Shown here: positions 1 to 8,320 of the stretch, in pieces
Position numbering within the stretch: position 1 is the first letter of the stretch
Layout of the letters: each line of letters begins with the position of its first letter
DNA from: Caballeronia sp. GAFFF1
GTDB taxonomy: Bacteria > Pseudomonadota > Gammaproteobacteria > Burkholderiales > Burkholderiaceae
Length of the DNA: 64,000 nt
Direction of reading: 5' to 3'
NCBI RefSeq assembly: GCF_023630705.1
Contig: NZ_JALQEM010000002.1
Coordinates: 62,001-126,000, forward strand
Notes under the pieces: generated by a model
Databases searched by the model: none
Seen by the model: the letters and a program-made list of their open reading frames with translations, nothing else
What the model was told of the DNA's origin: nothing
Made by a program: the position numbers and the translations under genes

Positions 1-104
1 CCGGTGTCTCGGAAGAACGCATCGTGTTGAAGAAGCCCGAGTCGGTGACGGGTGGCACGGATGCGAAAGAAGCACGCCGCGTGGAAATCAGTCCGGCTGC
101 TTGA
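1..104 (+). CDS. coxB: C-terminal end of cytochrome c oxidase subunit II (partial)
   Basis: An open frame enters from the left edge and stops with TGA at 102-104, giving about 33 residues that end in VEISPAA. It has no internal start and lies directly upstream of ctaD on the same strand. Subunit II (CuA subunit) is the usual neighbour there in Burkholderiaceae, so this is probably the tail after its cytochrome c domain. The visible piece has no diagnostic motif, so identity rests on context. It could be another short cox-linked protein. Confidence 0.5.
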   Translation, partial: GVSEERIVLKKPESVTGGTDAKEARRVEISPAA

Positions 105-110
105 CATGCT

Positions 111-155
111 CCGCGTGCGCTTCTCCTTCGCCCAAGGCAACGGAGAAGCACGCGG
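111..155 (+). other. Intercistronic hairpin between coxB and ctaD
   Basis: CCGCGTG..CTTCTCC at 111-126 pairs with GGAGAAGCACGCGG at 142-155. This is a 14-bp stem with a 2-nt bulge and a 15-nt loop. No T-run follows, so it is not a standard intrinsic terminator. It lies in the 95-bp gap between subunit II and subunit I. An RNA processing or stability element is an inference. Confidence 0.55.
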
Positions 156-199
156 GCAACGCCAAGTGCCTCGAGTATTCGCTTTAGGAGATGATTGTC

Positions 200-1813
200 A
201 TGTCTAGCATCGGACACGATGTAGTCGCGGGTCACGACCACGCGCACGACGACCATGCGCACGAAACGCCGCATGGTTGGCGCCGGTGGCTTTTCGCCAC
301 CAACCACAAGGACATCGGTACCTTGTATCTGCTGTTCTCGTTCATCATGTTCCTCTCCGGGGGCGTGATGGCGCTCGGCATTCGTGCCGAGCTGTTCGAA
401 CCGGGCCTGCAGATCATGCGCCCCGAGTTCTTCAATCAGCTGACCACCATGCACGGCCTCATCATGGTGTTCGGCGCGATCATGCCGGCGTTCGTCGGCT
501 TCGCGAACTGGATGGTGCCGCTGCAGATCGGCGCATCGGACATGGCGTTCGCGCGCATGAACAACTTCAGCTTCTGGCTGCTGCCGGTCGCGGCCGTGCT
601 GCTCGTCGGCTCGTTCTTCGTGCCGGGCGGCGCAACCGCCGCGGGCTGGACGCTGTACGCGCCGCTCTCGACGCAGATGGGCCCCGGCATGGACTTCGCG
701 ATTTTCGCGGTTCACATCATGGGCGCGTCGTCGATCATGGGCGGCATCAACATCGTCGTGACGATCCTGAACATGCGCGCGCCGGGCATGACGCTCATGA
801 AGATGCCGATGTTCGCGTGGACGTGGCTCATCACCGCATATCTGCTGATCGCCGTGATGCCGGTTCTGGCAGGCGCCATCACGATGGTGCTGTTCGACCG
901 TCACTTCGGCACGTCGTTCTTCAACGCGGCGGGCGGCGGCGATCCGGTCATGTACCAGCACATCTTCTGGTTCTTCGGCCACCCCGAGGTGTACATCATG
1001 ATCTTGCCGGCGTTCGGGATCGTGTCGCAGGTGATCCCGGCGTTCTCGCGCAAGCCGCTCTTCGGCTATAGCTCGATGGTGTACGCCACCGCGTCGATCG
1101 CGATTCTCTCGTTCATGGTGTGGGCGCACCACATGTTCGCCACCGGCATGCCGGTGACGGGCCAGCTCTTCTTCATGTACGCGACGATGCTGATCGCCGT
1201 GCCTACGGGCGTGAAGGTGTTCAACTGGGTCGCGACGATGTGGCGCGGCGCGCTGACCTTCGAAACGCCGATGCTCTTCGCGATCGGCTTCCTGTTCGTG
1301 TTCACGATGGGCGGCTTCACGGGCCTGATCCTCTCGATGGCCCCCCTCGACATCCAGATGCACGGGACGTATTACGTGGTCGCGCACTTCCACTACGTGC
1401 TGGTGGCGGGTTCCCTCTTCGCGCTGTTCGCGGGCTGGTACTACTGGTCGCCGAAGTGGACCGGCTGGATGTACAACGAAATGCGCGGGAAGATCCACTT
1501 CTGGGCGTCGATGATCTTCTTCAACATCACGTTCTTCCCGATGCACTTCCTGGGTCTCGCGGGCATGCCGCGCCGCTATGCGGACTACCCGGCGCAGTTC
1601 ACGGACTTCAACCAGATCGCGACCATCGGCGCGTTCGGTTTCGGTCTCGCGCAGGTGTATTTCCTGTTCGCGGTCGCGCTGCCGACGTATCGCGGCGGCG
1701 GCGAGCATGAAAAGGCCAGCGACAAGCCGTGGGATGGCGCGGAAGGACTCGAATGGACCGTGCCGAGCCCGGCGCCGTTCCATACGTTCGAGAACCCGCC
1801 GACCGTCGAATAA
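200..1813 (+). CDS. ctaD: Cytochrome c oxidase subunit I (aa3 type)
   Basis: This is the catalytic subunit of the proton-pumping terminal oxidase in the inner membrane. It holds heme a and the heme a3-CuB centre that reduces oxygen to water. The protein is about 537 aa with roughly 12 membrane spans. The heme-copper signature GHPEVYIMILPAFG and the later histidine-rich HGTYYVVAHFHYVL helix are visible. The N-terminus is His/Asp-rich (GHDHAHDDHAHE). The ATG at 200 is preferred over the in-frame ATG at 191 because AGGAG at 186-190 touches the first ATG but lies 9 nt before the second. The gene is flanked by strong hairpins on both sides and followed by assembly genes. Confidence 0.97.
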   Translation: MSSIGHDVVAGHDHAHDDHAHETPHGWRRWLFATNHKDIGTLYLLFSFIMFLSGGVMALGIRAELFEPGLQIMRPEFFNQLTTMHGLIMVFGAIMPAFVGFANWMVPLQIGASDMAFARMNNFSFWLLPVAAVLLVGSFFVPGGATAAGWTLYAPLSTQMGPGMDFAIFAVHIMGASSIMGGINIVVTILNMRAPGMTLMKMPMFAWTWLITAYLLIAVMPVLAGAITMVLFDRHFGTSFFNAAGGGDPVMYQHIFWFFGHPEVYIMILPAFGIVSQVIPAFSRKPLFGYSSMVYATASIAILSFMVWAHHMFATGMPVTGQLFFMYATMLIAVPTGVKVFNWVATMWRGALTFETPMLFAIGFLFVFTMGGFTGLILSMAPLDIQMHGTYYVVAHFHYVLVAGSLFALFAGWYYWSPKWTGWMYNEMRGKIHFWASMIFFNITFFPMHFLGLAGMPRRYADYPAQFTDFNQIATIGAFGFGLAQVYFLFAVALPTYRGGGEHEKASDKPWDGAEGLEWTVPSPAPFHTFENPPTVE

Positions 1814-1827
1814 GTCGTCTCTCCGTT

Positions 1828-1856
1828 CTGTGAGGCTTCCGCGCGAAGCCTCACAG
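1828..1856 (+). other. Intercistronic perfect 12-bp hairpin after ctaD
   Basis: CTGTGAGGCTTC (1828-1839) and GAAGCCTCACAG (1845-1856) form a perfect 12-bp stem with a 5-nt loop, 14 nt after the ctaD stop. No U-tract follows and the operon continues 20 nt later. This suggests a 3' end-stabilising or processing hairpin rather than a full terminator. Confidence 0.65.
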
Positions 1857-1875
1857 ACTCCCGAGCAAGAAACGC

Positions 1876-2016
1876 ATGGCCCCGAATCCACAAAAAAGAC
1901 GCTCCCGCGAGGACATCCGCGCGGGCAACAAGCGGCTCGGTCTCATCATGGTGCTGATCGCCGCCGTCTTCTTTCTGGGTATCGTCGTCAGGCAATACCT
2001 GTTGTCGCGAGGCTAA
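1876..2016 (+). CDS. Cytochrome oxidase small assembly-type membrane protein
   Basis: A 46-residue protein that starts MAPNPQKRRSREDIRAGN, continues with one hydrophobic segment (LGLIMVLIAAVFFLGIVV) and ends in LLSRG. A basic N-terminus followed by a single transmembrane helix predicts N-in/C-out topology. Small proteins of this shape sit between ctaD and ctaG in related genomes and are annotated as cytochrome oxidase small assembly proteins. Its exact role is not shown by the sequence. Its TAA ends one base before the GTG start of ctaG, indicating translational coupling. Confidence 0.8.
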   Translation: MAPNPQKRRSREDIRAGNKRLGLIMVLIAAVFFLGIVVRQYLLSRG

Positions 2017-2017
2017 C

Positions 2018-2590
2018 GTGTCCACTCAGCAGGAAGATTCTCATATCGACCGCTCGTTCAACCGGTCGATGCTGCTCAAGCTGTTCGTCGTCGCGGCGAT
2101 GATGTTCGGCTTCGGCTTCGCGCTCGTGCCGATGTACCGCGCGATCTGCCAGATTACGGGCATCAACAATCTGGTTCAGCGCGATGTCGGCGCGCGCGAA
2201 GCGAAGAACACGCAGGTCGACGCGAGCCGCACCGTGTCCATCGAATTCGATGCGAACGCGCGCGGGCCGCTGCAGTTCAAGCCGGAGCAGTCGAACCTCG
2301 ACATACACCCCGGCGAAGTGATGACGGTGATGTATCAGGTGACGAACGAGCAGCCGCGCACGGTGAAGGCGCAGGCCATTCCGAGCTATGCGCCGAAGCA
2401 GGCCACCGAGTTTTTCAAGAAGATCGAATGCTTCTGTTTCACCCAGCAAACGCTCGCGCCGAACGAAACGAAGCGCATGCCGGTGGTGTTCGTCGTCGAT
2501 CCGAAGCTGCCGAAGGACGTGAAGACCATCACGCTGTCGTACACGTTCTTCGAACTCGACGCGCCGAAGACGGCCGCCAAGGGATCGTGA
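2018..2590 (+). CDS. ctaG: Cytochrome c oxidase assembly protein CtaG/Cox11
   Basis: A copper chaperone that delivers Cu to the CuB site of subunit I. The protein is 190 aa with one N-terminal membrane anchor (about residues 17-38), and the rest is a periplasmic immunoglobulin-like domain. The copper-binding CFCF motif (KIECFCFTQQTL) is present and an additional Cys lies just after the membrane anchor (RAICQ). The start is GTG at 2018, one base after the previous stop. The gene sits between the small assembly protein and the DUF2970 gene in the cox operon. Confidence 0.95.
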   Translation: MSTQQEDSHIDRSFNRSMLLKLFVVAAMMFGFGFALVPMYRAICQITGINNLVQRDVGAREAKNTQVDASRTVSIEFDANARGPLQFKPEQSNLDIHPGEVMTVMYQVTNEQPRTVKAQAIPSYAPKQATEFFKKIECFCFTQQTLAPNETKRMPVVFVVDPKLPKDVKTITLSYTFFELDAPKTAAKGS

Positions 2591-2595
2591 ACATC

Positions 2596-2799
2596 ATGAA
2601 CGGACAGACGCAGAAGAGCGGCGGGTTCGTGAAGCTGGTGAAGGCCGTATTCTGGTCGTTCTTCGGCGTGCGGCGGCGGGCCGACCTGGAAAACGACGCC
2701 GCGCAGCTGAATCCGCTGCATCTGATCGCGGCTGGCGTGATTGGTGCTGCGCTTTTCATCCTCGTGCTGCTGGTGATCGTGCGCGCGGTGGTTCGGTAG
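2596..2799 (+). CDS. DUF2970 family small membrane protein
   Basis: A 67-aa protein with an amphipathic N-terminal part (GGFVKLVKAVFWSFFGVRRRADLENDAAQLNP) and one C-terminal helix (LIAAGVIGAALFILVLLVIVRAVV). The pattern 'FWSFFGVRR...D...L.P' is that of DUF2970 proteins found between ctaG and ctaE. An in-frame GTG at 2587 would overlap the ctaG stop (GTGA) and could be the true start. Function unknown; the position suggests an accessory role in oxidase assembly. Confidence 0.8.
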   Translation: MNGQTQKSGGFVKLVKAVFWSFFGVRRRADLENDAAQLNPLHLIAAGVIGAALFILVLLVIVRAVVR

Positions 2800-2878
2800 G
2801 GCAACGCGAAACGCGCTCGCGCCGTTGGGCGCTGCGGCAAAATAATTCAAGCAACTGGATCGAAGTGGAGAATCAACG

Positions 2879-3736
2879 ATGAGCGGTCAAAACGAGAGCC
2901 CGTACTATTTCGTGCCGCATCCGTCACGGCATCCGATCATGGCTGCGTGCGGATTACTGGTAATGCTGTCGTCGCTGGCAGCGTGGGTCAACGGGCATTC
3001 CTTTGCGCCGTTCGGCACGTTCCTCGGCCTGCTGTTTCTGCTCTTCGTGCTGTGGCACTGGTTCGGCGACGCGATCTCCGAATCCGAAGGCGGCATGTAC
3101 GGCAAGCGCGTGGATGTGTCGTACCGCTGGAGCATGAGCTGGTTCATCTTCTCCGAAGTCATGTTCTTCGGCGCGTTCTTCGGCGCGCTCTTCTATGCGC
3201 GCGCCATCGCGCTGCACGAACTCGGCAGTCTCGACTACAAGCTGATCTGGCCGGATTTCTCCGCCGTGTGGCCGAACAACGGTCCCGCCGCGCTGGTCCC
3301 GCATTTCCGCGCGATGGTGCCGTGGCCTCTGCCGACCATCAACACGGCGCTGCTGCTTTCGTCGGGCGCGACGCTGACGGTGGCGCACCACGCGCTGCGC
3401 GAAGATCATCGCAAGAAGGCGATCGGCTGGCTCGCCGCGACCGTGCTGCTCGGCGTCATCTTCCTGTTCTGCCAGGGCTACGAATACTTCCACGCGTACA
3501 ACGAACTGAACCTGACGCTCGCATCCGGCGTGTACGGCTCGACGTTCTTCCTGCTCACGGGCTTCCACGGCTTCCACGTGTTCCTGGGCGGCACGATGCT
3601 GGCCGTGGTGATGGTCCGGCTGATTCGCGGACACTTCACGCCGGAGCATCACTTCGCGTTCGAAGGCGCCGCGTGGTACTGGCACTTCGTCGACGTCGTG
3701 TGGCTCGGGTTGTACGTCGTCGTCTACTGGCTGTAA
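2879..3736 (+). CDS. ctaE: Cytochrome c oxidase subunit III
   Basis: A 285-aa integral membrane protein with about 7 helices. It starts MSGQNESPYYFVPHPSRHPI and ends with the typical WYWHFVDVVWLGLYVVVYWL. The conserved acidic residue in the SWFIFSEVMFFGAFF helix is present. Subunit III stabilises subunit I and supports proton uptake. AGTGGAG precedes the ATG. It is the last structural oxidase gene of this run and is followed by an intrinsic terminator at 3776-3813. Confidence 0.96.
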   Translation: MSGQNESPYYFVPHPSRHPIMAACGLLVMLSSLAAWVNGHSFAPFGTFLGLLFLLFVLWHWFGDAISESEGGMYGKRVDVSYRWSMSWFIFSEVMFFGAFFGALFYARAIALHELGSLDYKLIWPDFSAVWPNNGPAALVPHFRAMVPWPLPTINTALLLSSGATLTVAHHALREDHRKKAIGWLAATVLLGVIFLFCQGYEYFHAYNELNLTLASGVYGSTFFLLTGFHGFHVFLGGTMLAVVMVRLIRGHFTPEHHFAFEGAAWYWHFVDVVWLGLYVVVYWL

Positions 3737-3775
3737 CTGCGCGTCTCCGGCGGGCTTCAGGCCCGCAGCGCAACC

Positions 3776-3813
3776 ACGCCGCCCCGACGTTCGAGGGCGG
3801 CGTTTTGTTTTGT
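3776..3813 (+). terminator. Intrinsic terminator after ctaE
   Basis: ACGCCGCCC at 3776-3784 pairs with GGGCGGCGT at 3795-3803 and is followed by TTTGTTTTGTT. Placed 40 nt after the ctaE stop. Confidence 0.8.
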
Positions 3814-3866
3814 TCCGCGACGTTGCCGCGACAATACGCCTCGTTCTTGCGAACCTTCGCGGCGGG

Positions 3867-4076
3867 TTATCGTCCGAGGGGAATGCCCGTCGACTGAATC
3901 CAGCCCATCCAGTGAGCGAACAGGATGAACAGGAAGAGCGAGATGGACAGCCCGACGCGCATGGCGAGCGACCACACCATCCGCTTGGTCTTGCCGCGGT
4001 CGGTCATCATGAAGTACAGCGCCGAGGCGAGGCTGCCGAGAATGAGGATGAAAGCGATGGCGACGATAATGTGCAT
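3867..4076 (-). CDS. DUF2909 twin-transmembrane small protein
   Basis: A 69-aa protein with two hydrophobic helices: MHIIVAIAFILILGSLASAL and the later VGLSISLFLFILFAHWMGW. The charged loop DRGKTKR sits between them. This matches the DUF2909 'twin transmembrane protein' family that lies opposite to the cox genes near SURF1. The MHIIVAIAF start is chosen because family members begin there; an ATG at 4118 would add 14 residues with no visible ribosome binding site. It is antisense to the flanking genes. Function unknown. Confidence 0.75.
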   Translation of the reverse strand: MHIIVAIAFILILGSLASALYFMMTDRGKTKRMVWSLAMRVGLSISLFLFILFAHWMGWIQSTGIPLGR

Positions 4077-4206
4077 AAACCAGCCGGCAAAGTTGCTCAA
4101 CTTGCCCGGATAACGCATTGAGCAGTATGGAAACGAGTCATCTCATTATCTCACTCGACGGATTGCGCCGCGCGGCGGCGCACCGCGTCGCGCGGCGGCT
4201 GCGGTC

Positions 4207-4956
4207 ATGAAGATCCGCTTCTGGCCCACGCTCGTCATCTTGATCGTCGTTGCTGTGACGGTGCGCCTCGGATTCTGGCAGCGCGACCGCGCGCATCAGA
4301 AGGAGGCGCTCAACGCGCGCATCACGGCGTTCGCGAATGCGCCGGCAACGCGCGTGGGCGTCGATCCGATTCCGCTGCAATCCGTCGAATTCCACCGCGT
4401 GAAGGCGCGCGGCGAGTTCATTCCGGAGCGCGCCGTTTATCTCGATAATCGTCCGTATAACGACCAGCCGGGGTTTTATGTCGTGATGCCGCTTAAACTC
4501 GAGGGCGGCGGCTACGTCCTCGTCAATCGCGGGTGGCTGCCGCGCAATCTGGCTGATCGCACGGGCATCGAGCCGTACGAGACGCCGAAGGGCACCGTGG
4601 AAGTCGAAGGCATTGCGCGCGCCAATCCGTCGCAGGCGTTCGAACTGGGAACGGGCGGATCGGCCGGGCATCAGCAGATTCGCCAGAATCTCAGCATTCC
4701 GGCCTATGCCGCCGAAACCGGACTCGCTTTTCAGCCGTTCGTGATCCAGCAGACGAACCACACGCGCGACCGGCTCGTGCGCGACTGGCCCGCGCCGACG
4801 ACGGGCGTGGAGCGCAATTACGGCTACATGCTCCAGTGGTGGGGCATGGCCGCCGCCGCCGTGGGCTTCGGGCTATACGCCGCCCGCCGCGCCGCGAAGA
4901 AAGACGACACGCGTCTCGTAGACGACCCCGACGACGAAGCCGCCGACCACGCGTGA
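4207..4956 (+). CDS. SURF1 family cytochrome oxidase biogenesis protein
   Basis: 249 aa with the SURF1 layout: an N-terminal membrane helix (FWPTLVILIVVAVTVRLGFWQRDRA), a large periplasmic domain and a C-terminal helix (YMLQWWGMAAAAVGFGLYAARR). Signature pieces LGFWQRDRAHQKE, VYLDNRPYNDQPGFYVVMPL and VLVNRGWLPR are visible. SURF1 proteins help insert heme a into subunit I. It heads the assembly-factor run that continues to Sco. Confidence 0.93.
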   Translation: MKIRFWPTLVILIVVAVTVRLGFWQRDRAHQKEALNARITAFANAPATRVGVDPIPLQSVEFHRVKARGEFIPERAVYLDNRPYNDQPGFYVVMPLKLEGGGYVLVNRGWLPRNLADRTGIEPYETPKGTVEVEGIARANPSQAFELGTGGSAGHQQIRQNLSIPAYAAETGLAFQPFVIQQTNHTRDRLVRDWPAPTTGVERNYGYMLQWWGMAAAAVGFGLYAARRAAKKDDTRLVDDPDDEAADHA

Positions 4957-4978
4957 CCCAACTCTCACCGAATTTCTG

Positions 4979-5617
4979 ATGCCATCTCAACGTCCCACGA
5001 CTGCCGACAAGCCCCGCACGCCTCAAAAAGGATCGTGGATCAGCGGGCGCTGGATGCTCGTGCTGCTCGCGCTCGTCTGCGCGGCGCCGGTCATCGCTTC
5101 GTATCTGATGTACTACGTGTTCAAGCCGGCTGGCGGCACATCGAGCTATGGCGCGCTGATCGACCCGCAGCGGCCCATTCCGGCGCAACTCGTCGTGACG
5201 GACGAAAAACGGCAGGCCGTGCCGCTCAGGTCACTCGAAGGCAAGTGGCTGATGATCATCGTCAACGGCAGCGCCTGCGACGAGCAATGCGTCACGCGCC
5301 TCTACTACATGCGGCAAGTGCGCGTGCTGCAATCGGCGGAACGCGACCGCGTGGTGAACGTCTGGCTGCGCACGGATGACAAGCCCGTGGCCGATGTCAT
5401 CAAGACGGCGTATCCGCAGCCGGACACGCGCATGCTGATCGCCGATCCGCGCGCGGTCGCCGACTGGCTGCCGGTCGCTGACGGCACGAAGGTGACGGAC
5501 CACATCTATCTGGTGGATCCGAACGGCAATCTGATGATGCGCTTCCCGAAGAATCCCGATCCCAAGAAGATCAACGCGGATCTGGCGAAGCTGCTGAAGT
5601 GGTCGCGGATCGGCTAA
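4979..5617 (+). CDS. Membrane-anchored Sco/thioredoxin-like protein of the cox cluster
   Basis: 212 aa with one N-terminal membrane helix (about residues 25-48) and a periplasmic domain of thioredoxin-like pattern. Cys100 and Cys104 form a CX3C (SACDEQC), and His175 lies in VTDHIYLVDPNGN. That spacing matches the copper ligands of Sco proteins (CPDVC plus a distal His; compare Cys71/Cys75/His161 in the Sco protein at 7666). Homologues are often mislabelled as oxidase subunits. I infer a copper or disulfide role in CuA assembly. It lies 22 nt after SURF1 and 21 nt before ctaA. Confidence 0.75.
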   Translation: MPSQRPTTADKPRTPQKGSWISGRWMLVLLALVCAAPVIASYLMYYVFKPAGGTSSYGALIDPQRPIPAQLVVTDEKRQAVPLRSLEGKWLMIIVNGSACDEQCVTRLYYMRQVRVLQSAERDRVVNVWLRTDDKPVADVIKTAYPQPDTRMLIADPRAVADWLPVADGTKVTDHIYLVDPNGNLMMRFPKNPDPKKINADLAKLLKWSRIG

Positions 5618-5638
5618 AACGCGGGTTGAAGGTGAAAC

Positions 5639-6751
5639 ATGAGTTATGTATTGCAATTGGGGATGATCGGCTTGTGCATTGCGCTGCTGCCGCTGTCCTT
5701 CGTCTGGGTGAAGGCCGATGACAACAGGTTTCGCAAGCTCGTCTGGCTGACCACGTTTCTGACGCTCGATCTGATCATGTTCGGCGGCTTCACGCGCCTG
5801 ACCGATTCCGGCCTCGGCTGCCCGGACTGGCCGGGCTGCTACGGCACGTCGTCGCCGTTCATCGCGCACGCGCAAATCGCTGCCGCGTATCAGGCGATGC
5901 CCACCGGCCCGGTCAGCATGGTCAAGGCGTGGATCGAGATGCTGCACCGCTATTTCGCGATGGCGATCGGCGTGCTCATCATCGCGCAGGTCATCATTGC
6001 GTGGACGGCGCGCATCAAGCGTCGTCCGCTGCATGTGTCGCCGTGGTGGCCCACCGGCATCCTGCTGCTGATCTGCCTGCAAGGCGCATTCGGCGCGTGG
6101 ACCGTCACGTTGAAGCTGCAACCGGTCATCGTCACGACGCATTTGCTGCTCGGACTCGCGCTGCTCGGCGCGCTCGGCTGGCTCGCGGCACGCCAGACGC
6201 CGATTCCGTCGCTCGATCCCGCGGCCGCGCGCTGGATGCCGGCCGCGCTCTTCGGCCTCGCGTTGCTCGTGGTGCAGATCGCGCTGGGCGGCTGGGTGAG
6301 CACGAACTATGCTGTGCTGGCCTGCACGGACTTTCCGCTTTGCAACGGCCAATGGATTCCGCCGATGAACTTCGAACACGGCTTTCACCTGTGGCGCGCG
6401 CTCGGCATGACGGGCGACGGCGATGTCATCTCGCAGGACGCGCTCGTCGCGATTCACTGGACGCATCGCACGTTCGCGGTCGTCGTCGTGCTGTATCTGC
6501 TGTGGCTGGCGGCGAAATTGCGCCGCTTCGAATCGCTCCGCAAGCCGGCGAACGGCGTGCTGGCGGTCATCGTCATTCAGTTTTTGACCGGCATGTCGAA
6601 CATCGTGCTGCAATGGCCGCTGCCGATTGCCGTCGCCCATAACGGCGGGGCGGCGATCCTGTTGCTCCTGCTCGTCATGCTAAACTTTCGAATCTCTTCC
6701 AGCCGTCCCGGCCGCGCCGCGCTCCCCGCACGCGACGTCGTTTCAGCGTGA
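5639..6751 (+). CDS. ctaA: Heme A synthase (Cox15/CtaA)
   Basis: Oxidises the C8 methyl group of heme O to the formyl group of heme A, in the inner membrane. The protein is 370 aa with about 8 helices. Paired cysteines in the two periplasmic loops (GLGCPDWPGCYG and ACTDFPLCNGQ) and the heme-ligand histidines (EMLHRY, TTHLLLG, IHWTHRT, VAHNGG) are visible. GAAGGTGAAAC precedes the ATG. The gene is followed 12 nt later by ctaB, which makes its substrate. Confidence 0.95.
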   Translation: MSYVLQLGMIGLCIALLPLSFVWVKADDNRFRKLVWLTTFLTLDLIMFGGFTRLTDSGLGCPDWPGCYGTSSPFIAHAQIAAAYQAMPTGPVSMVKAWIEMLHRYFAMAIGVLIIAQVIIAWTARIKRRPLHVSPWWPTGILLLICLQGAFGAWTVTLKLQPVIVTTHLLLGLALLGALGWLAARQTPIPSLDPAAARWMPAALFGLALLVVQIALGGWVSTNYAVLACTDFPLCNGQWIPPMNFEHGFHLWRALGMTGDGDVISQDALVAIHWTHRTFAVVVVLYLLWLAAKLRRFESLRKPANGVLAVIVIQFLTGMSNIVLQWPLPIAVAHNGGAAILLLLLVMLNFRISSSRPGRAALPARDVVSA

Positions 6752-6763
6752 TGGCGCCTTCCC

Positions 6764-7669
6764 ATGGATAGCACGACACTCAATTCCCCTCTCGGCAGCC
6801 GCGTCTCGCAATACATTGCGCTGACGAAGCCGCGCGTCACGCAACTCGCCGTGTTCTGCGCCGTTATCGGCATGTTTCTGTCGACGCCCGGCATGGTTCC
6901 GTGGACGAGGCTGCTCGGCGGCGCCATCGGCATCTGGCTGCTGGCGGGCGCGGCGTTCGCCATCAACTGCCTCGTCGAACAGAAAGTCGATGCGAAGATG
7001 CGCCGCACCGCATGGCGTCCGTCGGCGCGCGGGCAGATCACGAGCGCGCAGATTCTGACCTTCTCGGCAGTGCTCGGCGGCATCGGCATGTGGACGCTGT
7101 ACCGCTTCACCAATCCGCTGACGATGTGGCTCACGCTCGCGACTTTCGTCGGCTACGCGGTCATTTACACGCTGCTGCTCAAGCCGTACACGCCGCAAAA
7201 CATCGTGATCGGCGGCGCATCGGGCGCCATGCCGCCCGCGCTCGGCTGGGCCGCGGTCACGGGCGCGGTGCCCGGCGACGCGTGGATTCTCGTGCTTATC
7301 ATCTTCGTCTGGACGCCGCCGCATTTCTGGGCGCTGGCGCTTTATCGCCGCAAAGACTACGAGAACGCCGGCCTGCCGATGCTGCCCGTCACGCATGGCG
7401 AAAAGTACACGCTGCTGAACATTTTTCTGTACACCATCGTGCTTTTCGCCGTCACGTTGATGCCGTTCGTTTCAGGCATGAGCGGCGTCGTTTATCTGGC
7501 GAGCGCGGTCGGACTGGGTGCGGTGTTCTTGGGCTATACGTGGAAGCTGTACCGCGAATACTCGGACGCGCTCGCGCGCAAGACTTTCCGCTATTCCATC
7601 GTGTATTTGTCGCTGCTTTTCGGCGCGCTGCTCGTCGATCACTACGTTCGCACGGTGATCGGCGCATGA
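6764..7669 (+). CDS. ctaB: Protoheme IX farnesyltransferase (heme O synthase)
   Basis: A UbiA-type prenyltransferase that adds farnesyl to heme b to give heme O. The protein is 301 aa with about 9 helices. The motif [19 protein letters not shown] (the Asp/Asn-rich prenyl-diphosphate binding loop) and [16 protein letters not shown] (second polar loop) are present. Its stop overlaps the ATG of the sco gene (ATGA at 7666-7669), so the two are translationally coupled. Confidence 0.95.
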   Translation: MDSTTLNSPLGSRVSQYIALTKPRVTQLAVFCAVIGMFLSTPGMVPWTRLLGGAIGIWLLAGAAFAINCLVEQKVDAKMRRTAWRPSARGQITSAQILTFSAVLGGIGMWTLYRFTNPLTMWLTLATFVGYAVIYTLLLKPYTPQNIVIGGASGAMPPALGWAAVTGAVPGDAWILVLIIFVWTPPHFWALALYRRKDYENAGLPMLPVTHGEKYTLLNIFLYTIVLFAVTLMPFVSGMSGVVYLASAVGLGAVFLGYTWKLYREYSDALARKTFRYSIVYLSLLFGALLVDHYVRTVIGA

Positions 7670-8256
7670 GGCGGATCGTTTTTCGGCTGTTCGCGCTGTT
7701 TGTCTGCGCGTTTGCGCTGTGCGCGTGCGATAAGGCGCCCGATTTCAAGAATCTCGACATTACCGGCAACAAGCAATTCGGCAGCGACTTTTCGTTGCCG
7801 GATACGACCGGAAAGATGCGCACGCTCGCTGACTTCAAAGGCAAGGCGGTCGTGCTGTTCTTCGGCTACACGCATTGCCCGGACGTCTGCCCGACGACGC
7901 TCGCCGAGCTGTCGCAAGCCATGCAGCAGCTCGGCGACAAGGCGAAGGACGTGCAAGTGCTGATGGTCACCGTCGATCCCGCGCGCGATACGCCCAACCT
8001 GCTCGGCCAGTACGTGACCGCGTTCAATCCGACGTACATTGGTTTGCGCCCGGCCAATGACGCGGAACTGCAGAAAGTCGCGAAGGACTTCCGCGTGTAC
8101 TACGCGAGGGCGGCAGGCAAGACGCCCGGCGACTACACGATGGATCACACCGCCGCGAGCTACGTGTTCGACAAAGACGGCAAGCTGCGGCTTTTCGCCC
8201 GCGACGGACAAGGCGTCGAACCGTGGGTCCACGATCTGAAGTTGCTGATCGACTGA
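7666..8256 (+). CDS. Sco1/SenC family copper chaperone lipoprotein
   Basis: 196 aa with a lipoprotein signal: basic MRR start, hydrophobic stretch and lipobox LCAC with Cys21 as the lipidated residue. The thioredoxin-like domain carries Cys71 and Cys75 ([10 protein letters not shown]) and His161 (YTMDHTAAS), the Cu ligands of Sco proteins, which assemble the CuA centre of subunit II. The last codons lie inside an octamer tandem repeat (8245-8284) that also supplies the stop codon. It is the final gene of the cox/cta run and precedes an intrinsic terminator. Confidence 0.93.
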   Translation: MRRIVFRLFALFVCAFALCACDKAPDFKNLDITGNKQFGSDFSLPDTTGKMRTLADFKGKAVVLFFGYTHCPDVCPTTLAELSQAMQQLGDKAKDVQVLMVTVDPARDTPNLLGQYVTAFNPTYIGLRPANDAELQKVAKDFRVYYARAAGKTPGDYTMDHTAASYVFDKDGKLRLFARDGQGVEPWVHDLKLLID

Positions 8257-8284
8257 TCGACTGATCGACGGATCGACTGACCGA
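8245..8284 (+). repeat. Octamer tandem repeat across the sco stop codon
   Basis: Five octamers follow one another: CTGATCGA three times perfectly (8245-8268), then CGGATCGA and CTGACCGA. The sco stop codon TGA (8254-8256) lies in the second copy. Slippage by one unit would shift frame and alter the last residues only. Confidence 0.85.
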
Positions 8285-8295
8285 CGGATCTCGAC

Positions 8296-8318
8296 AAGCG
8301 GCCTGCGGGCCGCTTTTG
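8296..8318 (+). terminator. Intrinsic terminator after sco
   Basis: AAGCGGCC (8296-8303), loop TGCG, GGCCGCTT (8308-8315), then a T-rich end. It closes the cox/cta operon and lies just before the convergent yciI-like gene. Confidence 0.8.
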
Positions 8319-8320
8319 CT

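Noticed and set aside
5231..6640. 469-aa minus-strand ORF opposite the Sco-like gene and ctaA
   Set aside because: Composition is Arg/Gln/Asp-rich with no recognisable domain, and both sense genes are well supported.
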